A DNA stretch of 14,884 nt from DATKZB01 sp035528235 (GTDB lineage Bacteria > Planctomycetota > Phycisphaerae > FEN-1346): positions 1 through 14,884 of the forward strand of contig DATKZB010000176.1 in NCBI GenBank assembly GCA_035528235.1. Direction: 5' to 3'. Below the pieces are notes generated by a model that saw nothing but the letters and a program-made list of their open reading frames with translations, ran no database searches and was not told where the DNA came from. Positions 7,759-13,394 of this stretch are shown here, one piece after another. A program made the translations under genes and the position numbers. The number at the start of each line of letters is the position of its first letter. The stretch's first letter is position 1.

Positions 7759-9570
7759 CTAGCGACGGCCGGCCGGGGGCGGGACCTCAGACGCCTCGTC
7801 CAGAATCGAGATGTGGTTGTACTCCAGCAGCGTGCCCTTGGCCCGTTCGAGCGCCGCCAGGCCGACCATGTACGCCGCCATGGCCTCCATCTCGCGGACC
7901 TTGGCGTCGGCCAGGTCGCGTTGGGAATCCAGGAGGTCCTTGACCAGCGCCGCGCCCGCCGCCACGTTGGCCTGCTGGTCCCCGAGGGTCTGCTCGGCCG
8001 CCTGGCGTGCCGCGCGGCAGGCCAGGATGGCCTCCTCGGCCGAGGCCAGGTTCCGGACGGCGTCGCTGACTTCGAGCAGAATCTGCTGGCGGACGTCTTC
8101 TCGCTCGTGGAGGGCCCGGGACCGTTCCAGGACGCTGCGCTCGTGGGCGGCCGACGGGCCGCGGTTGCCGATGGGCACGCGCAACTCCAGGCCGACCGTC
8201 CAGTCGAAGAACCGCGTCTCGAACTGCTCGCTCAGGGCGCGGTCGGTGTCGGCGTTCAGACCGGTCAGGGTGTACCCGGCCGCCAGGTCGAGTTGCGGCA
8301 GGAGGGCGTTGCGGGCGACGCGCTCGCGCAGGCCCGTCTGTTCCAGGGCGGCCTCGGCCTGCTGCATCTGGGGCCGATGCGCCATCGCCACCAGCATGCT
8401 CGACTGGAGCATCTCGCGCCCTACGCGGATGGGCTCGGTCATCGGCAGTTCCGTCGCTTCCAGGACCGCGGGGTCCTTCAGCGGCAGCTGCGGGTCGTTG
8501 GCGAGACGCTTCAGGCGGTCGCTCGTCTGGACCAGGACGAGCCTCGCGGCCACGAGATCGGCCTGGCGGCTGGTCACGGCGCTGTTGGCGAGGCTGAGCA
8601 CGAGGCGGGTGTCCTTGCCCTCCTCGAACCGCCGGCGGGCGATCCGCTGGTTCTCCTGGGCCGCGGCCAGGGCCTCGGCCAGGGCCTGGACGCGGAACTG
8701 GGCCGACGCGAGGTCCCAGTAAGCCTGCTCGACGTCCAGCAGCGTCGTCATGACGCGGGCCGCAAAGTCGGCCTGGCTGATCGTGTGGTCCAGGGTCGCC
8801 AGGACGATCGGGCTCCGGGTCACCTCCACGCCGGCGCCCCTCAGGAGCGGCTGGCGCAGCGCCACGCCCAGGCCGGTGGCGTACTGCGGGTTCGGCTGAA
8901 AGAACGCGCTATTCGAGTCCACATACGTCCACGCCTGGCCCACCGAGACGCTGCCGCCGGTTGGCAGGAGGGTGTCGACGCCGCTGGAGAAGTCCCACTG
9001 CTTGGCCACCAGCGTCGTCGCCCCGGCCAGGAACGAGCCGGCGTTGCGGCGGATGCGGCCCAGGGCGTTGTTCAGGAACCACGACGGGTCGAACAGGGCC
9101 TCGGCCTCGACGACCCCCGTCTGGGCGATGGCCGGGCCGAACCGCGCGATCTGGATGCTCTGGTTGCCGACCAGGGCGCGCCTCAGGCACGACTCCAGCG
9201 TAATCGGCACCCGGTCGGCCCGCTTCGTCAGCGGGTCGACGAAACCCTCGAGCCGCGACGGCGACTTCTGCGGCGTTGCGCCGGGCCCGGGCGCAGCCGC
9301 CGCGGGACCCGCCGGCACGCCTACGCCCGCGGCCGCGCTGCGGGGCAGGGCGGTAAAGCGGTTGGCGGGGGCGTCGGACTTAGGGGGCGGGGTGGCCGCC
9401 TTCTCCTCGAGCTGCGCCGCGGCCGCCTCGCCCGCCGCGGCAACCGAGCGGTCTGGCCCGCCCGCGCCGCGGCCGCAGCCACACGCGGCCACAAGGCACG
9501 TCAGGAGCAGCGCCCAGGCCGCGAGCCGCGCGCCGCCGGCCCGTCGTCGTAACGTGATCGTCACAATCAC
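7759..9570 (-). CDS. TolC-family outer-membrane efflux lipoprotein
   Basis: A 603-residue protein of the outer membrane efflux family (TolC/OprM/NodT-like), which forms trimeric channels for type I secretion or tripartite efflux. The N-terminus is a lipoprotein signal: basic RRR, then hydrophobic residues to LVAAC with the lipidated Cys at 30. A low-complexity Ala/Pro/Gly linker follows at 31-115, which explains why it is longer than typical family members. The first efflux repeat begins at about 117 with PITLESCLRRALVGNQSIQ and contains DPSWF; the second begins near 390 with QAEAALEQTGLRERVARNALLPQLDL. Long helical Ala/Leu/Gln segments match the channel tunnel. The start is GTG at 9568-9570, with AAAGGA (9579-9584) 8 nt upstream. 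A promoter lies at 9621-9648. No membrane-fusion or inner-membrane pump gene is adjacent in the window, so its substrate cannot be guessed. Confidence 0.92.
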   Translation of the reverse strand: MIVTITLRRRAGGARLAAWALLLTCLVAACGCGRGAGGPDRSVAAAGEAAAAQLEEKAATPPPKSDAPANRFTALPRSAAAGVGVPAGPAAAAPGPGATPQKSPSRLEGFVDPLTKRADRVPITLESCLRRALVGNQSIQIARFGPAIAQTGVVEAEALFDPSWFLNNALGRIRRNAGSFLAGATTLVAKQWDFSSGVDTLLPTGGSVSVGQAWTYVDSNSAFFQPNPQYATGLGVALRQPLLRGAGVEVTRSPIVLATLDHTISQADFAARVMTTLLDVEQAYWDLASAQFRVQALAEALAAAQENQRIARRRFEEGKDTRLVLSLANSAVTSRQADLVAARLVLVQTSDRLKRLANDPQLPLKDPAVLEATELPMTEPIRVGREMLQSSMLVAMAHRPQMQQAEAALEQTGLRERVARNALLPQLDLAAGYTLTGLNADTDRALSEQFETRFFDWTVGLELRVPIGNRGPSAAHERSVLERSRALHEREDVRQQILLEVSDAVRNLASAEEAILACRAARQAAEQTLGDQQANVAAGAALVKDLLDSQRDLADAKVREMEAMAAYMVGLAALERAKGTLLEYNHISILDEASEVPPPAGRR

Positions 9571-9620
9571 CCGCCGTGTCCTTTGCCTCTGCCGGCCGTC
9601 CCCCCGGCGATGGTTAACAC

Positions 9621-9648
9621 AGTATAACTATTGCCCGCTGTAAAGCAA
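9621..9648 (-). promoter_or_regulatory. Promoter candidate for the TolC-family gene
   Basis: Minus-strand TTGCTT (9643-9648) and TATACT (9621-9626) are 16 bp apart, giving a start near 9614 and a leader of about 45 nt before the GTG start at 9570. Confidence 0.5.
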
Positions 9649-9660
9649 CACGGGGTCTTT

Positions 9661-9688
9661 GCGCGGTGGGTCCCCGCACCCACCGCGC
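9661..9688. repeat. Palindrome B1 (T-type core) of paired repeat unit B
   Basis: The stem arm GCGCGGTGGGT (9661-9671) pairs perfectly with ACCCACCGCGC (9678-9688) around the loop CCCCGC. It is a near-exact reverse complement of A2 at 7694-7721, with two differences. It sits just upstream of the TolC promoter. Confidence 0.85.
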
Positions 9689-9710
9689 CAACCTGCATTG
9701 GGACCTTCGA

Positions 9711-9738
9711 GCGCGGCGGGTACGGGGACCCGCCGCGC
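9711..9738. repeat. Palindrome B2 (C-type core) of paired repeat unit B
   Basis: The stem arm GCGCGGCGGGT (9711-9721) pairs perfectly with ACCCGCCGCGC (9728-9738) around the loop ACGGGG. It is the exact reverse complement of A1 (7645-7672) over 28 nt. The 22-nt spacer between B1 and B2 begins CAACC and ends CGA, like the reverse complement of the A spacer. Confidence 0.85.
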
Positions 9739-9763
9739 CAACACACAGTATTGCGCCGGGTGC

Positions 9764-9786
9764 CACTGGCGGCTTGTCCGCCAGTG
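9764..9786 (-). terminator. Stem-loop just after the WYL regulator stop, probable terminator
   Basis: CACTGGCGG (9764-9772) pairs perfectly with CCGCCAGTG (9778-9786) over a 5-nt loop, a 9-bp stem starting 2 nt beyond the stop codon of the regulator (stop at 9789-9791). The position fits a terminator, but no U-tract follows on the minus strand. It is a different sequence from the nearby paired palindromes. Confidence 0.5.
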
Positions 9787-9788
9787 TT

Positions 9789-10760
9789 CTAGGCCTTCTT
9801 GTACAGGTCCAGCATGCGGCGGGCCATGTCGGCGACGCGCCGGCGGAGTTCGGGCGGTTCCAGCACCGTGGCTTCCGGCCCGTAGCCCAGGACCCACCAG
9901 ACGATCTCGTCGAGCCCGTCGACGGTGGCCTCGTAAAGCACGCACCCCTGGTCGTCCCACGAGACCCGTTGCGTCTTGTGCCAGGTGACCTCGGCCACGT
10001 TGGGGCTGATGAGCGGGCTGAACTTCACCTTGACGTGGTACGCCTCCTCGCCGCGCATCAGCCGCCAGGCGTTGCCGAGGTACTTGTCGAGGGTGAGCCC
10101 GGCGGGGGCCTTGAATCGCCCCGCGGCGGGGGTGATCTGTTTGATTCGGCCGAGTTTGAACGTCCGCACGCCGCGGTGTTTCGACGACCGGCCGATGACG
10201 TACCAGGCGCGCTCGCTGAACAGAAGCCAATATGGCTCCAGACGCGTGCGTATCTGGCCTGCATCATGAAACGAAATGTAGATTATGTCGAGCGGCTGGC
10301 CGCGGACGATGGCTCGCTGGACCTGCCGGTACGTCTCGCGCAGGGCGTTGTGCCGGGCCGTCGGGCCGACGCGGACGGCCATCCGCCGCGCCAGGCCGCC
10401 CAGCATGGCCCGCATGCCCAGGGGCAGCGACGCCTCGATCTTGGCGGCGGCGTCGCGGGCGGGCTCCAGCAGCGGCAGGCCGCCGGCCTGGCCCAGTTCC
10501 GACGCCACCAGCACCAGCGCCAGCGCCTCGTCCAGCCCCAGGCCGATGGCCGGCATCAGCGCGGCCTGATGCACCTGGTACGCCTGGCTCGCCCGGTCGT
10601 AGTACACGGGGATGCCCGCCTTCTCGATGGTGCTCAGGTCGCGGTAGATCGTCCGCCGCGACACGGCGCAGTCGGCGGCCAGTTGGCCGGCGTTGTACGG
10701 CCGGGCCGCCTGGAGCAGCGTGATGAGTTTCAGCACGCGGTGCAATCGGCCGATGTCCAT
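9789..10760 (-). CDS. WYL-domain transcriptional regulator (HTH-WYL, YafY-like)
   Basis: A 323-residue DNA-binding regulator of the YafY/WYL type. The N-terminal winged helix-turn-helix (about 1-64) has LAADCAVSRRTIYRDLSTIEKAGIPV, the HTH_11/DeoR-like pattern. The WYL domain spans about 145-210, with LEPYWLLFSERAWYVIGRS (W186, Y187) and RTFKLGRIKQI (R200, R205). A C-terminal WCX-like extension follows at about 242-318 (HVKVKFSP; WWVLGYGPEATVLEPPELR). WYL domains are thought to sense ligands, in some cases nucleic acids or nucleotides, and several family members control DNA-damage or phage-defence genes; the target here is unknown. ATG at 10760 has AAGGAG (10766-10771) 5 nt upstream. The gene is divergent from ligA, with 349 bp between them. 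A promoter candidate is at 10787-10816 and a stem-loop follows the stop. Confidence 0.93.
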   Translation of the reverse strand: MDIGRLHRVLKLITLLQAARPYNAGQLAADCAVSRRTIYRDLSTIEKAGIPVYYDRASQAYQVHQAALMPAIGLGLDEALALVLVASELGQAGGLPLLEPARDAAAKIEASLPLGMRAMLGGLARRMAVRVGPTARHNALRETYRQVQRAIVRGQPLDIIYISFHDAGQIRTRLEPYWLLFSERAWYVIGRSSKHRGVRTFKLGRIKQITPAAGRFKAPAGLTLDKYLGNAWRLMRGEEAYHVKVKFSPLISPNVAEVTWHKTQRVSWDDQGCVLYEATVDGLDEIVWWVLGYGPEATVLEPPELRRRVADMARRMLDLYKKA

Positions 10761-10786
10761 GGTGTCTCCTTGGGCCGTCCGGCGGC

Positions 10787-10816
10787 ACTATAGCAGCATG
10801 GGCGCGGCAACCTCAA
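10787..10816 (-). promoter_or_regulatory. Promoter candidate for the WYL regulator
   Basis: Minus-strand TTGAGG (10811-10816) and TATAGT (10787-10792) are separated by 18 bp, with the -10 about 26 bp before the ATG. This predicts a short leader of roughly 20 nt that includes the AAGGAG ribosome binding site. Confidence 0.45.
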
Positions 10817-10898
10817 GGGAGTATCCATCGTGACCAACGGGGCAGCTGTACGTAAGGGGGGCTGCGTGGTGCCAGTCTGCCAACTCCTCGCCTTGTTG

Positions 10899-10924
10899 CG
10901 CGGCGGCCTTCCCAGGCCGCCGCG
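10899..10924. repeat. Palindrome C1 (C-type core) of paired repeat unit C
   Basis: CGCGGCGGCCT (10899-10909) pairs perfectly with AGGCCGCCGCG (10914-10924) around the loop TCCC. It shares the CGCGGCGG outer stem with A1 and B2, but the inner stem is CCT/AGG in place of GT/AC, with pairing preserved. Confidence 0.8.
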
Positions 10925-10944
10925 GGGGACGACGCTGCGCCAAG

Positions 10945-10972
10945 GCGCGGTGGCCTGGGAAGGCCACCGCGC
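10945..10972. repeat. Palindrome C2 (T-type core) of paired repeat unit C
   Basis: GCGCGGTGGCCT (10945-10956) pairs perfectly with AGGCCACCGCGC (10961-10972) around the loop GGGA, the complement of the C1 loop. The 12-bp stem is followed by GAGTTTTC, but it lies upstream of both flanking genes, so a role as their terminator does not fit. Confidence 0.8.
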
Positions 10973-11044
10973 GAGTTTTCTAGAGGGCACTGCGGAGTTC
11001 ACAACGCAGAACAAGGCCGCCGAACGCCGTCGGCGCGATAAGGC

Positions 11045-11073
11045 TTGACGTTTACGGCGGCCTGTGCGCTACT
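11045..11073 (+). promoter_or_regulatory. Weak promoter candidate for ligA
   Basis: TTGACG (11045-11050) is a good -35, but at 17 bp spacing the -10 is only GCTACT (11068-11073). It is placed about 37 bp upstream of the ligA start. Confidence 0.25.
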
Positions 11074-11096
11074 GCTGGCGCGCGGCAGGGGTGGCG

Positions 11097-11104
11097 AAAG
11101 GGAG
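11097..11104 (+). promoter_or_regulatory. Ribosome binding site supporting a GTG start for ligA
   Basis: AAAGGGAG lies 5 nt before GTG at 11110. The alternative ATG at 11137 has no comparable purine-rich site, so the GTG start is preferred. Confidence 0.6.
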
Positions 11105-11109
11105 AGGGC

Positions 11110-13149
11110 GTGGACGCGAAGCAGGGCGATGTGCCGATGACCCCGGCCGATGCGGCCAAACGGGCCGAGACCATCCGCCGCCGGATCGAGCACCACAACT
11201 ACCGCTACCACGTCCTCGACGACCCCGAGATTTCGGACAGCGCGTTCGACGATCTCGTGCTCGAACTCCGCGCCATCGAGCACCAGTGGCCCGACCTCGT
11301 TACGGCGGAGAGCCCCACCCAGCGCGTCGGCGGCCGGCCGCGCGACGGCTTTGGCACCGTCCGCCACGAGACGCCCATGCGGAGCCTCCTGTCGGTCTAC
11401 GCCGAGGAGGAGATGGACCGCTTCGGCGAAACCTGCGCCAAGGAACTCGAAACCGCCGCCGTCCCCCTGGTGGCCGAGCCCAAATACGACGGCGTCAGCG
11501 TCGAGATCGTCTACGACGGCGGTCGCCTGGTCTCGGCGGCCACGCGCGGCGACGGCACCACCGGCGAGGACGTGACGGCCAACGTGCGGACCATCGCCGA
11601 GGTGCCCCTGCGGTTGCGGACGGGCGACGTCCCCCCGCCGGAACACCTCGTCGTCCGCGGCGAAGTATATATGGAGAAGGCGGAGTTCGCCCAGTTCAAC
11701 CGCCGCCAGGAGGAAGCCGGCCAGAAGACCTTCGCCAACCCCCGCAACGCCGCCGCCGGCAGCCTGCGGCAACTCGACCCCCAGGTTACCGACCGGCGGC
11801 CCCTGCGCATCTTCTTCTGGGAGATGGCCCCCTCGTCCACCGGGCGGCCCGAGACCCAGTGGGAGTGCCTGGCGGCCATGCGGGCCCTGGGTCTTAAGAC
11901 CTGCCCCGAGTCGCAACTCCTTGCCAGTGCGGCAGATGCGATTCAGTGGCACCACGACCTCGAGCGACGCCGCGACGACCTGGCCTATGAGATCGACGGC
12001 TGCGTCTTCAAGGTCAACCGCCTGGCGGACCACGAGCGGCTGGGCGTCCGGGCCGCCAACCCCCGATGGGCCGTCGCCTACAAGTTTGCCGCGCGGCAAG
12101 AGACCACCACGATTCGCGAAATCAACGTCCAGGTAGGACGCACCGGGGCCGTCACGCCGGTGGCGGTGCTCGAGCCCGTCCAGATAGGCGGCGTCACGGT
12201 GACGCACGTCAGCCTGCACAACCAGGACGAGGTCGACCGCAAGGACATCCGCCTGGGCGACACGGTGCTGGTCGAGCGGGCCGGCGACGTCATTCCGCAC
12301 GTCGTCCAGGTGCTCGCCCAGAAGCGTCCGCCGGGCGCCGCGCGATACCGGCTGCCCGCCAGGTGCCCCGTCTGCGGCGAGGCCGTCGTCAAGCCCGAGG
12401 GCGAGGCCGTCTCGCGATGCACCAACAACTCGTGCCCCGCCCAGGTCAAGGAGAGCCTGAAGCACTGGGGCTCGAAGCAGGCCCTCGCCATCGACGGCCT
12501 GGGCGACAAAGTGGTTGACCAACTCGTCGACACCGGACTCGTCGGCGACGTGGCGGGTCTGTACGACCTGACCGCAGAGCAGGCGGCCGACCTGGAGCGC
12601 ATGGCCGAGAAGAGCGCCTCGAACCTGGTGGCGGCCATCGCCCGCAGCCGCGAGGCCGCGCTGCCGAAGGTCATCCACGGCCTGGGCATTCGCCACGTCG
12701 GCCGCGCGACCGCCGACACGCTGGCCGGCGAGTTCGGGTCCCTCGATGCGTTGGCCGCCGCCGACTGCGACCGACTGCTGGCCGTGCCGGACGTCGGGCC
12801 GGAGGTGGCCGCGAGCATCCTCGATTGGTTCGCCAACCCGAAGAACCGGGCGCTCATCCAGGCGCTGCGCCGCCATGGCATCGACCCCAAGATGGCCCGT
12901 GCCCCTGCGGCGGGAGGGCGCCTCGCGGGCAAGACCGTCGTCGTCACGGGCGAACTGGAGTCGATGTCGCGCCAGGAGGCCGAGGACCTGGTCCGCCGCG
13001 AGGGCGGCAAACCGACCGCCAGTGTGTCCAGCCGGACCGATTACGTGGTCGTGGGGGCCAACCCGGGCGCCACCAAGACCCGTGCCGCCGAGAAACACGG
13101 AACCGTAGTCCTCGACGAGAAGGGCTTCCTCGGGCTCATCGGGCGCTAG
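11110..13149 (+). CDS. ligA: NAD-dependent DNA ligase LigA
   Basis: A 679-residue protein of typical LigA length. LigA seals nicks in DNA during replication and repair, using NAD+ through a ligase-adenylate intermediate. The order is: Ia domain (about 10-75, HHNYRYHVLDDPEISDSAFD); adenylation domain with catalytic Lys125 in EPKYDG (123-128), GDGTTGEDVT at 147-156, FANPRNAAAGSLRQLD at 208-223 and YKFAA at 324-328; OB fold with VGRTGAVTPVA at 342-352; four-Cys zinc finger (Cys419, 422, 437, 442); helix-hairpin-helix repeats (about 460-590, IDGLGDKVVDQL, HGLGIRHVG); and a C-terminal BRCT domain (about 603-679, GKTVVVTGELESMSRQEAE). All key residues are present. The motif after the nucleotidyl-binding His is HETPMRSLLSVY, which departs slightly from the usual HxxPMLSLxNxF. 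The start is GTG. The gene is divergent from the WYL regulator. Confidence 0.97.
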   Translation: MDAKQGDVPMTPADAAKRAETIRRRIEHHNYRYHVLDDPEISDSAFDDLVLELRAIEHQWPDLVTAESPTQRVGGRPRDGFGTVRHETPMRSLLSVYAEEEMDRFGETCAKELETAAVPLVAEPKYDGVSVEIVYDGGRLVSAATRGDGTTGEDVTANVRTIAEVPLRLRTGDVPPPEHLVVRGEVYMEKAEFAQFNRRQEEAGQKTFANPRNAAAGSLRQLDPQVTDRRPLRIFFWEMAPSSTGRPETQWECLAAMRALGLKTCPESQLLASAADAIQWHHDLERRRDDLAYEIDGCVFKVNRLADHERLGVRAANPRWAVAYKFAARQETTTIREINVQVGRTGAVTPVAVLEPVQIGGVTVTHVSLHNQDEVDRKDIRLGDTVLVERAGDVIPHVVQVLAQKRPPGAARYRLPARCPVCGEAVVKPEGEAVSRCTNNSCPAQVKESLKHWGSKQALAIDGLGDKVVDQLVDTGLVGDVAGLYDLTAEQAADLERMAEKSASNLVAAIARSREAALPKVIHGLGIRHVGRATADTLAGEFGSLDALAAADCDRLLAVPDVGPEVAASILDWFANPKNRALIQALRRHGIDPKMARAPAAGGRLAGKTVVVTGELESMSRQEAEDLVRREGGKPTASVSSRTDYVVVGANPGATKTRAAEKHGTVVLDEKGFLGLIGR

Positions 13150-13255
13150 TGGGATTGTGGACCGTTGCGCGCCGCGCGGCCGGCCCATTTGGCCGCCGGT
13201 TTGCTTGCCGCGGGGCTCAAGGTACCCTACGGACGGCGAGATTCTTGATAGGCTC

Positions 13256-13275
13256 GGCCCCAACATGTTGGGGCC
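13256..13275. promoter_or_regulatory. 20-bp perfect palindrome between ligA and the site-2 protease gene
   Basis: GGCCCCAACATGTTGGGGCC is fully self-complementary. It lies 106 nt after the ligA stop and about 78 bp before the protease -10. It could be a ligA terminator (8-bp stem with a CATG loop, but no T-tract) or a dimeric repressor site. Both are inferences from form and position. The 13170-13200 stretch just upstream also has an imperfect GC-rich inverted repeat. Confidence 0.4.
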
Positions 13276-13331
13276 AGCGGCGTGTGGGGCCCATCCTGTA
13301 GTATGGCACGTCTCAATGGCCTGATTTTTCG

Positions 13332-13359
13332 GTGAAGTCTCACGTCTGTTCGCTATAAT
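13332..13359 (+). promoter_or_regulatory. Promoter for the site-2 protease gene
   Basis: A perfect TATAAT at 13354-13359 lies in a locally AT-rich stretch. The -35 is weak (GTGAAG at 13332-13337, 16 bp away), so it may depend on an activator or be tolerated because of the ideal -10. It would start transcription about 28 nt before the chosen ATG. Confidence 0.5.
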
Positions 13360-13378
13360 TGTCTCATTGAATTGGCGT

Positions 13379-13384
13379 AGGAGG
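13379..13384 (+). promoter_or_regulatory. Ribosome binding site that decides the protease start
   Basis: AGGAGG is a full Shine-Dalgarno. It is only 1 nt from the ATG at 13386 but 10 nt from the in-frame ATG at 13395, so the second ATG is the better start. Confidence 0.6.
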
Positions 13385-13394
13385 AATGTGTCAT

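Larger units (their letters stand above)
10761..11109. other. Divergent intergenic region between the WYL regulator and ligA
   Basis: This 349-bp region holds the regulator promoter on the left (10787-10816), paired palindromes C1 and C2 in the middle (10899-10972) and a weak ligA promoter candidate on the right (11045-11073). The stretch 10817-10898 shows nothing I can name. The short plus-strand reading frame across the palindromes looks like chance. Confidence 0.6.

Noticed and set aside
7699..9552. A 617-codon plus-strand frame opposite the TolC-family gene
   Set aside because: It is an antisense shadow with Gln/Arg/Gly-rich low-complexity translation; the minus strand has a lipobox and efflux repeats.
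7645..9738. TolC gene with flanking inverted repeats as a composite transposon
   Set aside because: There is no transposase between the repeats, I see no target-site duplication, and a third couple occurs outside. A dispersed intergenic repeat is simpler.
9666..10793. A 375-codon plus-strand frame opposite the WYL regulator
   Set aside because: It begins inside palindrome B1 and runs antisense to a complete HTH-WYL protein.
10830..11048. A 72-codon plus-strand frame in the ligA upstream region
   Set aside because: It reads straight through both palindromes of unit C, has no good ribosome binding site and no recognisable sequence.
10999..13266. A 755-codon minus-strand open frame opposite ligA
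   Set aside because: It is the antisense shadow of a complete, fully conserved LigA; the translation has no family motifs.
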